In this document: in pieces, positions 1 to 7,864 of the stretch
Layout: every line of letters begins with the position of its first letter
Position numbering within the stretch: position 1 is the first letter of the stretch
Source of the DNA: CBDFGQ01 sp965247295
GTDB lineage: Bacteria; Chloroflexota; Dehalococcoidia; Lucifugimonadales; JAGWBF01
DNA length: 64,000 bases
Assembly (NCBI GenBank): GCA_965247295.1
Contig: CBDFGQ010000003.1
Coordinates: 186,001 to 250,000, forward strand
Reading direction: 5' to 3'
Translations under genes and position numbers: made by a program
Notes under the pieces: model-generated
Database searches by the model: none
What the model saw: only the letters and a program-made list of their open reading frames with translations
What the model was told of the DNA's origin: nothing

Positions 1-180
1 CGGGTGGCCGAGAAGGTGGCAGCCACGGGCACGGCCATCCCCCTGGAGCCCATGCCCGCCAACGAGCGCAGAATCGTCCACCTGGCCCTGTCCGACCACC
101 CCCGCGTGAGCACGGAGAGCAGCGGCATGGGAGATACTCGCAGGGTGACCATCGCTCCCAGAATGTCGCAGTCCGCTTAG
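1..180 (+). CDS. jag: Jag/KhpB-type RNA-binding protein, C-terminal R3H domain (5' partial)
   Basis: The window opens inside a frame that starts at base 1 and stops at TAG 178-180, leaving 59 residues. The segment with EPMPANERRIVHLAL followed by an STES turn is the R3H single-stranded nucleic acid binding motif found at the C-terminus of Jag (SpoIIIJ-associated, KhpB). In the family this domain follows Jag-N and KH domains, which would lie upstream of the window. The protein is usually encoded beside yidC, rnpA and rpmH, and binds RNA with KhpA in control of cell division and elongation. The identification rests on the R3H motif alone. Another R3H protein is possible. Confidence 0.75.
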   Translation, partial: RVAEKVAATGTAIPLEPMPANERRIVHLALSDHPRVSTESSGMGDTRRVTIAPRMSQSA

Positions 181-217
181 CTCCCTCGGCATCTCCCAGT
201 AACGTTAGGAGAGCGGT

Positions 218-1021
218 GTGATAGAGACGCTCTTCGGAGTCAGAAAGGCGTTCATAGGGGTGGTGCACCTGCTACCCCTGCCAGGTTCACCCCGATGGCA
301 TGGGGACATGAAGGCAATACTGTCCAGCGCCCAACAGGAGGCCCTGACCCTGGAGCGGGGCGGCGCCGACGGCGTTATCGTGGAGAACTTCGGTGACGCC
401 CCCTTCTCCGTCGGACGCGTGGGTTCCCACACGGTGGCGGCCATGGCCTTGGCCGTGAATGCGGTCAGGGACGTTGTGGGGCTGACCGTGGGCGTGAATG
501 TGCTACGCAATGACCCTCAGTCCGCCCTGGCCGTGGCGGTGGCCTCTGGAGCGGGATTTATTCGGGCCAACGTGCACTACGGGGTGATGGTGGCCGACGA
601 GGGGCTTGTCGAAGGCAGGGCCGACGAGAGCCTGAGATACAGACGGGGCCTGGGCGCCGAGGATCTGGTCCGGATCTTCGCCGACGTGCTGGTGAAGCAC
701 GCCACCCCTCTAGGTAGCGCCGACATCGGTCGGGTCGCCCGGGAGACCGTTTACCGGGGGCTGGCCGACGCCCTCATAGTGACGGGGACCGCCACGGGCA
801 CGCCCGCCGTCCTAAAGGACGTCTCAGAGGTAAAGGAGGCGGTGCCCGAGGTGCCGGTGCTGGTTGGCAGCGGGGTGGACGAGGACAACGTAGAGGGATT
901 CCTGTCTGTTGCCGACGGCGTCATAGTCGGCACCAGCCTGAAGGTGGACGGCGCAATTCACAACCCCATAGACCCCGCCAGGGTGGAACGCCTGGTGCAG
1001 CGGGTCAAGTCCCTGACCTGA
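218..1021 (+). CDS. BtpA family protein
   Basis: A 267-residue protein read from GTG, with AGGAG 7-8 bases upstream. The N-terminal GVVHLLPLPGSP (14-25) and DGVIVENFGDAPF (51-63) are hallmarks of the BtpA/SgcQ family, a TIM-barrel family of about 260-280 residues. BtpA itself is needed for photosystem I accumulation in cyanobacteria, but most members occur in non-phototrophs and are of unknown function, some next to sugar-metabolism genes. Nothing here suggests phototrophy. The 3' end overlaps the convergent CinA-like gene by 17 bases. Confidence 0.85.
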   Translation: MIETLFGVRKAFIGVVHLLPLPGSPRWHGDMKAILSSAQQEALTLERGGADGVIVENFGDAPFSVGRVGSHTVAAMALAVNAVRDVVGLTVGVNVLRNDPQSALAVAVASGAGFIRANVHYGVMVADEGLVEGRADESLRYRRGLGAEDLVRIFADVLVKHATPLGSADIGRVARETVYRGLADALIVTGTATGTPAVLKDVSEVKEAVPEVPVLVGSGVDEDNVEGFLSVADGVIVGTSLKVDGAIHNPIDPARVERLVQRVKSLT

Positions 1022-2174
1022 GCGCCCTGCCCCGCAACTCGGTCGAGGAGATGTCGGCGCGGTAGCGAGACTCGGGTATGGTGTCAAAAAGGTCCGCGTA
1101 CTCCGGGGGCACGGAAACGTCGGCAAGGGTATGGTAGACGCCCTCCTGGACCCGGCCGGCCACCAGGAACCTGCTCCCCACTGAGCGTATCTCCGCCAGG
1201 GCACCCAGCATGGCCACCTCTTCACCGCCATAGTACCTGGGGTGCACCAACCTTACCGCCGTATCCCAGCCTATGACGAAGGTACACCCCGGAAAGAGGG
1301 CCGCCTTCTCCGGAAAGGTGGGGGCCCGAGTGAGTACCACGGGCCACCTGTCCCGGAACTGCTCTAGCCGGCGGCGCACCTCCTGCTCCTCCAGAGGTGG
1401 TTTGTCCACGTTGGCCGCAGAGATCTCAAACACCACCTGGCTGCCCAGTATCTCAGACGCGACCTCCGCCAGGCGTTCGTGTCCCCTGTGCAGCGGGCTG
1501 AAGGAGCCAGGCAGAACTGCCCCCTGGAGCCGCTCATTGACGGCCGTACGTCCGTCGGGATACACGGTGACGGTTTCGAATCCACTTCGCTCGTCCTCTG
1601 AGGCTGCCACCAGGCGCCATATGGGATCGGGGTGGGCCTTGCTCAGCACATCCAGCCGTTCCCCCTCCAGCAGTTCCAGCGGCATTTCCAGCTCGATGCC
1701 GCAGCACTTTGCCAGCGCCCTCAGCACCAGCTGGCTCACCACATCCTCCTCTCCCAGCCGTTCCCGCATGCCCTTGGCCAGCCTCAGGTTGTAGGTCGTA
1801 ACCCCCACATCATCCCAGGCGGCCACGCAGCAGCGGTGGTCCCCCCGTTTGGGCCTTTCTGACACAATGGAGGCGGTGCAGCCCAGGCCCACCACGGGCT
1901 CGTTGCCCTCTCGCAGCCTGAGGCCCCTCTCAAAGGCTGACCGGGCCATCTGCCTCGCCACCTCGGGCGACACGAACTGAGCGGGCTGGTGTCCCAGGAA
2001 CTCCACCATGGAGCGGCGCCCGTAGGGCACGATGGCCTCCAGGACCGTGCTGGAGGCCCCGGGCACCCCCAGGAGCCAGGCCAGAGCCTGCCCCCCAGCG
2101 CCCGCAACCACCACGACAGACACTACAGGAGACGCGTGGATTAGCTCGACCAGCCGCTGCACTTTGTCCGTCAT
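1005..2174 (-). CDS. CinA/PncC-like domain fused to NMN-adenylyltransferase-like nucleotidylyltransferase
   Basis: A 389-residue two-domain protein. Residues 1-160 resemble the CinA C-terminal (PncC, nicotinamide-nucleotide amidase) fold: a GVPGASSTV loop, a PYGRRSM segment, SPEVARQMA and a GLGCTAS strand. Residues 218-389 are a nucleotidylyltransferase: GSFSPLHRGHERL carries the HxGH motif (HRGH 229-232), and ISSTELR (375-381) is the C-terminal KMSKS-like motif of NadD/NadM/CoaD enzymes. The two parts suggest pyridine-nucleotide salvage, in which NMN is deamidated to NaMN and then adenylylated. This is inferred from the fusion. The usual PncC AESxTGG motif is not obvious, so the first domain may be degenerate. 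The start overlaps the stop of the upstream flavin reductase by ATGA. Confidence 0.7.
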   Translation of the reverse strand: MTDKVQRLVELIHASPVVSVVVVAGAGGQALAWLLGVPGASSTVLEAIVPYGRRSMVEFLGHQPAQFVSPEVARQMARSAFERGLRLREGNEPVVGLGCTASIVSERPKRGDHRCCVAAWDDVGVTTYNLRLAKGMRERLGEEDVVSQLVLRALAKCCGIELEMPLELLEGERLDVLSKAHPDPIWRLVAASEDERSGFETVTVYPDGRTAVNERLQGAVLPGSFSPLHRGHERLAEVASEILGSQVVFEISAANVDKPPLEEQEVRRRLEQFRDRWPVVLTRAPTFPEKAALFPGCTFVIGWDTAVRLVHPRYYGGEEVAMLGALAEIRSVGSRFLVAGRVQEGVYHTLADVSVPPEYADLFDTIPESRYRADISSTELRGRALRSGT

Positions 2175-2761
2175 TCGGGATGGCCTTGGGGCTGCCAGGG
2201 CGTGTAGTCAATATCCTTCATGTGCACCACGGAGTGCTCAATCTCCAACGTGATCTTGCGGTCCCACTCCTCGAGCCACTGGGCTGGTATTGCCTTGCGT
2301 GCGTCTCGCCACAAGAGGGGCCCGCCCTCGCTGGTGGTATCGCCCTCAAGAACCTCGCCCAGAAAACAGGTCATGTCGCCCCCATCCATGGCGTTGACTA
2401 CCCGGCAGTCCATGTAGCCCCAGCAGTCATCCAGGATGGGGCTGCCCGATTTCTTCAGGTGAAACGGGACCCCGGCCAGCTTGTCCACGTCGCGGCCCGA
2501 GACCAGCCCGAACTGTTTGATGTACTGGAGCTGGTCCGGGCGCAGGAAGTTCAGGGCAAAGCACCCGCTACGGTAGATCAGGTCGTGGCTATAATTACGT
2601 TTGTATATCTGGACCACCACGCGGGGCATGCTGGGCACGATGGACGCGGCGCCAATGGCCACGGCGATTTGGGCGTTGGGCCTATCCCGCCATCGGCTGG
2701 TAACCGCCGCTAGAGGTGACCACAGCAGACCCATCATCGGGGCGATCCTAGCATATTCCAT
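2171..2761 (-). CDS. Flavin reductase-like (FMN-binding split-barrel) protein
   Basis: A 196-residue protein preceded by GGGAGG at good spacing from ATG 2761. It has the flavin_reduct-domain pattern: an N-terminal strand leading to a PRVVVQIYKRNYSHDLI segment (FMN phosphate/ribityl region), SGCFALNFL, and a central GYMDCRVV strand before a GEVLEGD element. The family reduces FMN/FAD with NAD(P)H for partner monooxygenases, or uses bound FMN as an oxidoreductase. The partner cannot be named. It is translationally coupled (ATGA overlap) to the CinA-nucleotidylyltransferase fusion, so the two are made together. Confidence 0.75.
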   Translation of the reverse strand: MEYARIAPMMGLLWSPLAAVTSRWRDRPNAQIAVAIGAASIVPSMPRVVVQIYKRNYSHDLIYRSGCFALNFLRPDQLQYIKQFGLVSGRDVDKLAGVPFHLKKSGSPILDDCWGYMDCRVVNAMDGGDMTCFLGEVLEGDTTSEGGPLLWRDARKAIPAQWLEEWDRKITLEIEHSVVHMKDIDYTPWQPQGHPE

Positions 2762-2808
2762 GTGCCGCCTCCCGCAAACTCGCTGAGGGGTCCTGGCGGG
2801 AAGATGGG

Positions 2809-3228
2809 CTAGGGAAGCGCCGCAATGGCTTCGATCTCGATGAGGAATTCCTCCCGTACCAGGCCGTCGATGACCAGCAAGGTGTTGGTCGGGTAGTCAC
2901 CCCCGGGAAAGATGCGGGGGAACACCTCGCTACGAGCGGCGATGAAGTCTGCCGTTCGCTGGGACTTCACCAGATACGTGGTGAACTGGACCACGTTCTC
3001 AAAGGAGCCGCCGGCACTGGCCAGCACCTGACCCAGGTTATGGAACACATGACGCACCTGGGCCGCGAGGTCCCCCACGCCCACCGGGTCACCCTCCTCG
3101 TTCACGGCCACCTGGCCGGCGATGAACACCAGCCTGCCGGGCCGCACGCTCACCGCGTGGCTGTAAGCCCCCAATGGCCGGGCAACCCCCTTGATCTCCA
3201 CGACAGTCCGTTCGATGTCGTCGGGCAT
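2809..3228 (-). CDS. RidA/YjgF/YER057c/UK114 family protein (non-canonical Rid)
   Basis: I chose ATG 3228 because GGGAGGAGAC lies just upstream. The longer in-frame start at 3282 has no ribosome site. The product is 139 residues, normal for the family. FIAGQVAVNEEGDPVG, AAQVRHVFHNLGQVLA and VVQFTTYLV are the conserved Rid core. In true RidA enamine/imine deaminases the C-terminal P-x-R-S segment carries the catalytic arginine, but here it reads PTNTLLVIDGL. The arginine is absent, so this is probably another Rid subgroup without proven deaminase activity. Confidence 0.85.
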   Translation of the reverse strand: MPDDIERTVVEIKGVARPLGAYSHAVSVRPGRLVFIAGQVAVNEEGDPVGVGDLAAQVRHVFHNLGQVLASAGGSFENVVQFTTYLVKSQRTADFIAARSEVFPRIFPGGDYPTNTLLVIDGLVREEFLIEIEAIAALP

Positions 3229-3272
3229 GTCTCCTCCCTGTACTCGGCCGACACAAAGCTGTCCGAGTTCAT

Positions 3273-3302
3273 AGCATAGCACCAGCGATGTACCGTATCA
3301 AA
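3273..3302 (-). promoter_or_regulatory. Candidate sigma-70 promoter for the Rid gene
   Basis: On the minus strand a TTTGAT (3302-3297) lies 18 bases before TATGCT (3278-3273), about 45 bases upstream of the Rid start. Match to consensus is moderate and rests on sequence alone. Confidence 0.35.
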
Positions 3303-3403
3303 TTGGGACCACTCCTGCACGCTCTCGGCGACCCTGACCACCCGTGATAAAATGCGTGGGGACATGCCCGGCAAGTCCCAGGCAGTACGGATGGAGGCTC
3401 ACC

Positions 3404-4756
3404 ATGATATACGAAGCGGAATCCGGAGACCTGAACCTGGTCGCGGTCGGCGACGCCATGGTTACTCAGAAACTCTCGATACACCGGGAGGAGCGTTACC
3501 TGGCCCTGGTGGAGCTGATTCGCGGCGCCGATGCCGCCTTCGCCAACCTGGAGATGACCTTCCACGACTACGAGGTGGCGCCCGGCCTCGCCACCAGTCC
3601 GGCCTTCTCGGCCACGGACCCCCGGATCCTGGAGGAGTACAAGTGGATGGGCTTCAAGCTGGTGACTATGGCCCACAACCACCATAACGACTACGGCATC
3701 GAGGGCCTGCTTACCAGCCAGAGACACGTGGAGGCCGCGGGGCTGGCCCACGCCGGCGCCGGACGAAACCTGGCCGAGGCCCGGGCGCCCGGATACCTGG
3801 AGACGCCCAAGGGTCGAATCGCCCTGCTGGCCTGCGTGACCACCTTCGTGGAGGCGGGCACCGCCAGTCACCAGCGGCCCGACCACCTGGGACGGCCCGG
3901 AATCAGCCCCCTTCACCACCGCTGGACTTACACCGTGGACCGCCCCGCCTTTGAGCAGCTACGGCGCGTCAGCGAGAAGCTTGGCCTGGAGGCCAACAAG
4001 GATTTTCTGAGGCGGTTCGCGTCCTTTGGCGCCATACCCCAGGACACGGATACGGAGTTCCACTTCAGGGAGAGGGGATTTCCCGCCTACACCAGGGCCT
4101 TTCGCCTGGGGGAGGAGTTCTCCGTCTCCTCGGAGCCCGACGAGAGGGATATGGCCGACATCCTGAAGTGGGTGAGAGAGGCCCGTCGGGAGGCAGACTG
4201 GGTCCTGATGAGCATCCACTCCCACGAGGGTGATACGGAGCTGGAGGGGCCGCCTCCCGCCTACCTGGAGACCTTCGCCAGGGCGTGGGTCGACGAGGGG
4301 GTGGACGTGTTTCTGGGGCACGGGCCCCACTACACTCGCGGCATCGAGATATACAAGGGAAAGCCAATCTTTTATGGGCTGGGAAACTTCGTGTTCCAGA
4401 ACGAGACCTACAGGTGGGTCCCTCAAGATAGCTACGACGCCCACGGCCTGGGCTACGAGCACACGCCGGCCGACGTCTGGGACGCCCGCAGCCAGATGGG
4501 CACCGTCAGCTTTTATTCCAACCCCGTGTATTGGCACGGGCTGGTGGCCCAGCCCATCTTCGAGGGAGGGGTGCTGAAGGAGGTGCGGCTCCACATCGCC
4601 GACCTGGGATACGGCCAGCCTCGCCACCGCAGCGGTAGGCCCATCCTGGCAGACGCGGAGCTGACCCGCTCGGCCCTTGAACGGCTGGCGCGACTCTCGA
4701 AATCATACGGTACAGAGATCCAGATCGAGGACGGGTTCGGAGTCATAAAGGGGTAG
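3404..4756 (+). CDS. CapA family protein (metallophosphoesterase-like)
   Basis: ATG 3404 is preferred over the earlier in-frame start at 3344 because GGAGG lies seven bases upstream. The product has 450 residues. CapA/PgsA family signs are NLVAVGDAMV at the N-terminus, NLEMTFHD, MAHNHHNDYG (metal-ligand region), SIHSHEGD, and the diagnostic GHGPHYTRGIEIYKGKP followed by FYGLGNFVFQ near the C-terminus. Family members adopt a calcineurin-like fold. Named ones act in poly-gamma-glutamate capsule synthesis, but soluble members without a membrane anchor, like this one, occur widely in Chloroflexota with unknown substrates. A hairpin with a T-run follows. Confidence 0.85.
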   Translation: MIYEAESGDLNLVAVGDAMVTQKLSIHREERYLALVELIRGADAAFANLEMTFHDYEVAPGLATSPAFSATDPRILEEYKWMGFKLVTMAHNHHNDYGIEGLLTSQRHVEAAGLAHAGAGRNLAEARAPGYLETPKGRIALLACVTTFVEAGTASHQRPDHLGRPGISPLHHRWTYTVDRPAFEQLRRVSEKLGLEANKDFLRRFASFGAIPQDTDTEFHFRERGFPAYTRAFRLGEEFSVSSEPDERDMADILKWVREARREADWVLMSIHSHEGDTELEGPPPAYLETFARAWVDEGVDVFLGHGPHYTRGIEIYKGKPIFYGLGNFVFQNETYRWVPQDSYDAHGLGYEHTPADVWDARSQMGTVSFYSNPVYWHGLVAQPIFEGGVLKEVRLHIADLGYGQPRHRSGRPILADAELTRSALERLARLSKSYGTEIQIEDGFGVIKG

Positions 4757-5091
4757 GGGCGGCAGCATCTAGTGCATGATCAGATTAGACTCTAGGTAAA
4801 CGTTGAACCTGTTCGCTCGAATTGCCCAAGGCGGCCTTTAAGGGCCTGGTTTTTGTACACCGCCGCCGGAATAAGCTTGTATTGAGGATATTCTACTTCG
4901 GAGGCAGGATGAATTCGCTGGAAAGGGAAGCCCACCGTTGCCAGGACCAATGCGAAGAGGGTCCGAATCCATGAGCCAGGGCTTCAAGACTTCAGGGTGC
5001 CCGGTGATGAACAGCGTCCTCCGGGGTTGTTGGCACGAAGTCGGACGATCGACAGCATAACCGACGCCTTTATTATGGACGCTACGATGCG
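4757..5091. other. Intergenic region, 335 bp; terminator and one tiny ORF
   Basis: The region separates the CapA gene from the convergent lipoprotein gene. It holds the terminator listed separately and a 21-codon ORF on the plus strand (ATG 4909 to TGA 4974) with GGAGG four bases upstream. The tiny peptide resembles nothing I recognise and may be a gene remnant. No other structure was seen. Confidence 0.4.
4825..4854 (+). terminator. Intrinsic terminator after the CapA gene
   Basis: CCAAGGC (4826-4832) can pair with GGCCTGG (4843-4849), with one bulge, and is followed at once by five T (4850-4854). It lies about 70 bases after the CapA stop. Confidence 0.5.
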
Positions 5092-6051
5092 CTATCCGCT
5101 GGCCGCCGAAACCATAGCTTCGACGAGTGCCAGGAGCTCCTCAGGATCGTTAGCCATTGCTTGAAATACCACGGAGCTAGGAGCGTTGCCCCATTGCATT
5201 ATATGTATGTCGCCGGTCTTCCAATGCACCCAAGCGAGGTCACCCTCCCGTCCCGCAGCCACCACCTCCCAGTCGGAACCTTGGGCATAGAGGGCGACGA
5301 ATTGACCGGCGTTGGTATCGGGCGGAAAGAAGGCCCCTTTGGTGAGGTCGTGGACGGTCACCCCCATCACGATCTCTGAAGGTAAACTCTCAAACAAAGC
5401 CGAGCTCTCTTCGACATTGTTGGGCCAGGCAACGGTGCCAAGTCCCGCGGGGGCTGAGGCCTCGGGCAACAGATCGAAAGACGGCTGGGGCTCCATGAGT
5501 CCACAACCAACTAAGGCATCAAGCTCGTCGGAGGTTGGCGGGCGCTGCCCGGTTTCCACTTCACGTAATGCCCGCTCGCCTATGGCCTCAGCAAGACATG
5601 CCTCCTGCTCGGGTGTGGGTCCCTTCCCCTCCTCCACTGCCACTGGTGCTGACATTACACAACCATTGAAGGCATCAAGCTCGTCGGAGGATGGCGGGCG
5701 CTGCCCGGTGGACACTTCCCTTGCTGCCCGCTCTCCTATGGCCTCAGCAAGACATGCCTCTTGCTCGGGTGTGAGTCTCCTGCTCTCCCTTACGACCACT
5801 GCCACTGGTGCCGATGTTACAGTCGGGGAGCGGGTCGGACTGGGTGCAGACATGGCCGTGGGAGAGGGGGTCGGACTGGGTGAAAACACGGCCGTGGGAG
5901 AGGAGGTCGGACTGGGTGAAAACACGGCCGTGGGAGAGGAGGTCGGACTGGGTGCAGACGTGGGCGTGGAAGAGGGGGTTGGCTTCGACTCTCCTCCGCA
6001 TGCGACCAAAACCACTAGCAATAGGGCTGCCATCGGAACGATCAACCGCAT
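5092..6051 (-). CDS. Lipoprotein with Ser/Thr/Pro linker and two CLAEAIGERA repeats
   Basis: ATG 6051 gives 319 residues. An in-frame TTG six bases earlier is less likely. The N-terminus is a lipoprotein signal with lipobox LVAC (Cys18), so the mature protein should be anchored to the outer face of the membrane. A low-complexity SPTSSPTAVFSPSP-type linker of about 70 residues follows. Then come two near-identical repeats of about 40 residues, each with TPEQEACLAEAIGER, a TGQRPP turn and a Cys-containing end (SDELDAxxGC). The two cysteines in each repeat suggest a small disulfide-linked helical hairpin. The C-terminal 110 residues contain a KTGDIHIMQWGNAPS strand. Function is unknown. Similar repeats recur in Chloroflexota lipoproteins as far as I recall. 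Confidence 0.7.
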   Translation of the reverse strand: MRLIVPMAALLLVVLVACGGESKPTPSSTPTSAPSPTSSPTAVFSPSPTSSPTAVFSPSPTPSPTAMSAPSPTRSPTVTSAPVAVVVRESRRLTPEQEACLAEAIGERAAREVSTGQRPPSSDELDAFNGCVMSAPVAVEEGKGPTPEQEACLAEAIGERALREVETGQRPPTSDELDALVGCGLMEPQPSFDLLPEASAPAGLGTVAWPNNVEESSALFESLPSEIVMGVTVHDLTKGAFFPPDTNAGQFVALYAQGSDWEVVAAGREGDLAWVHWKTGDIHIMQWGNAPSSVVFQAMANDPEELLALVEAMVSAASG

Positions 6052-6150
6052 GACCAAACGGGCACCGCCTTATCTATCTACATCTTCGCTGCTGGCACTG
6101 GGGGCCGCTCGATGCAAAGCCACGAGCTGAAGAATTGAGGGAGCATCAAC

Positions 6151-6645
6151 CTAAGACCTGCCGACCGAGCGTCTATCATCGCCGTCTTCGACTCTAAGCC
6201 GCACGTTTCCTTGCAGAACCTTGGTCCAGGCCGACTGTAGGGCCCGCATATCCTCACCGTCCAGATAGCGACTGAAGTACCTTCCGATTCCTCTCAGATG
6301 CCCTGGAGCTACCCGTTCCAGCACGCGTCTACCTTCCACGGTCATTACGACATACGAGACGCGACGGTCATCGAGGGAAGCCTCTCGCGACACTAGCCCT
6401 GCCGCAACCATCTGGTCAACTAGGCGAGTGATGCTACTCCGGCTAAGCAGGATGGACTCACTAAGGCCTTGATGAGAGAGCCGATTATCGGGGGTTGCAG
6501 ATAGCCAGACCAAAACGTCGTACCAGGTCAGTGGCAGGCCTTCCTCTGCCTGCAGTTCACGCTCCAGGGCCCTAATTACGGTAGCGTGAGTCCTCAGGAA
6601 TCCGATCCACGCGGCTAAGGCCTCCTTATCAGGCACTTCTGCCAT
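6151..6645 (-). CDS. MarR family transcriptional regulator
   Basis: A 164-residue protein with MarR architecture. An N-terminal helix precedes the winged helix-turn-helix: LPLTWYDVLVWLSATP, then the recognition helix SRSSITRLVDQMVAAGLV, then the wing SLDDRRVSYVVMT, and a C-terminal dimerisation helix. The DxRxxxV wing motif is diagnostic. It is transcribed away from an NmrA-type oxidoreductase across a 284-bp AT-rich gap. That arrangement usually means the regulator controls itself and the divergent enzyme, with a small-molecule ligand releasing it from DNA. The ligand is unknown. Confidence 0.9.
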   Translation of the reverse strand: MAEVPDKEALAAWIGFLRTHATVIRALERELQAEEGLPLTWYDVLVWLSATPDNRLSHQGLSESILLSRSSITRLVDQMVAAGLVSREASLDDRRVSYVVMTVEGRRVLERVAPGHLRGIGRYFSRYLDGEDMRALQSAWTKVLQGNVRLRVEDGDDRRSVGRS

Positions 6646-6683
6646 GCCGTTATTTTAGCTTACAATTATCCTGAATGCAACTC

Positions 6684-6730
6684 TTAACAAATCAATAGTC
6701 TTGTGTTAAATAGTATTGAACAGTATTATT
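6684..6730. promoter_or_regulatory. Candidate MarR operator in the divergent intergenic region
   Basis: Two overlapping dyads lie in an AT-rich stretch: TTAACA (6684-6689) with TGTTAA (6704-6709), and an imperfect palindrome AATAGTATT-GAAC-AGTATTATT (6709-6730). MarR proteins bind AT-rich palindromes of about this size. The remaining 284 bp between the genes show no convincing coding sequence. Binding is inferred from position and symmetry only. Confidence 0.35.
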
Positions 6731-6929
6731 GTGTTTGCAATAAATATCCGCTGCAGGGGACGTGTGAAAGAGTACCAATACCAAGGCCCTTTAATCCTGA
6801 CCAACTGAACTTACGGCACCCGAAATGCGGAACGAGTTTTGGAAGGAGGGGTATATGTAAAACCACGACACACGCTCCCCAATTACTCTAGCGGAACCAT
6901 GGTATCCGAATAACGACAAGGAGGACAAC

Positions 6930-7811
6930 ATGTCGGACTCTGGGAAAATTCTAGTCACAGGAGCAACCGGGAACGTAGCCAGCCTGCTGATCTCGGCGTT
7001 GCGGGAGGTCGGCGGGCAAGTGCGCGCACTGGTTCATGATGAATCGAAGGCTCAGCCACTCCGGACCTTGGGCGTGGAAGTCGTCATTGGCGACATGGAG
7101 CGGCCCGAAACCCTGAAGAGGGCAGTGGCCAGCGTGGATAAGATATATCTGATCAGCTCCAATGGACCGACCGGGGCCCAGCAGGCCAGGAACGTCATCC
7201 AGGCAGCCCAAGTGGACGCCCGACCATACACAGTGAGGCAGTCGGGCTACGGCACGAGCAAGTGCCGCATGATCCAGCAGCATGAGGAGATCGAGAGGGA
7301 GCTGGAAGAGTCCGGAGTGCCCTACGCCGTGGTAAAGCCCACATTCTTTATGCAGAACACCATGATGGCGGCCGAGACGGTGGCTTCCCATGGTGCGATG
7401 TACATGCCAATGAAGGACGGTCGCTTGGGGATGATCGACTTGAGGGATGTGGCGGACGTAGCCCTCAAGGTCCTTACATCCGAGGGTCACGAGGACAAAA
7501 CCTACGTCCTGACGGGACCGGCCTCCATATCGTTCCACGACGTGGCCGACGGGCTTTCCAGGGCCATCGGCAAAAAGGTAGCGTACGTCGACGTGCCTTT
7601 TGATACGGCCCGGGAGTCGATGTTAGGCATGGGCATGCCGGAGTGGACTGTTGATGCGTATATCGAGCTTTTTGAGGGCTTCAGCGAGGGCTTCGCAGAT
7701 TCCACGACCCCCTACGTCGAGCTACTGACCGGCCATCCTGCCCGGTCCTTCGAGACGTTCGCCCGTGATTTCGCCCGGGCGTTCGGCGGTGCGTTCCGCC
7801 AGGCCGCCTGA
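6930..7811 (+). CDS. NmrA-like SDR family NAD(P)-dependent oxidoreductase
   Basis: A 293-residue protein with AAGGAGG upstream of ATG. The N-terminal GKILVTGATGNVASLL is an extended/atypical-SDR Rossmann motif (GxxGxxG at 11-17), and the core SSNGPTGAQQARNVIQAA and VKPTFFMQNTM are typical of NmrA/azoreductase-like QorB and YtfG proteins. NmrA members either reduce quinones or azo compounds with NADPH or act as redox sensors. The catalytic YxxxK of classical SDRs is not obvious, as is usual in the NmrA group. Divergence from a MarR regulator suggests induction by a quinone-like or phenolic compound, which is inference. Confidence 0.85.
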   Translation: MSDSGKILVTGATGNVASLLISALREVGGQVRALVHDESKAQPLRTLGVEVVIGDMERPETLKRAVASVDKIYLISSNGPTGAQQARNVIQAAQVDARPYTVRQSGYGTSKCRMIQQHEEIERELEESGVPYAVVKPTFFMQNTMMAAETVASHGAMYMPMKDGRLGMIDLRDVADVALKVLTSEGHEDKTYVLTGPASISFHDVADGLSRAIGKKVAYVDVPFDTARESMLGMGMPEWTVDAYIELFEGFSEGFADSTTPYVELLTGHPARSFETFARDFARAFGGAFRQAA

Positions 7812-7864
7812 ATTCTATGAATCAGGAGGTAGAGTAGCACCAAGATATCTATCCTGATGATGCG

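Noticed and set aside
218..1021. Photosystem assembly role for the BtpA protein
   Set aside because: No photosynthesis genes are in the window, and the family is widespread in non-phototrophs. I keep only the family name.
6703..6891. A 62-codon plus-strand frame in the MarR-NmrA intergenic region
   Set aside because: No ribosome site or family features. It overlaps the candidate operator and AT-rich region.
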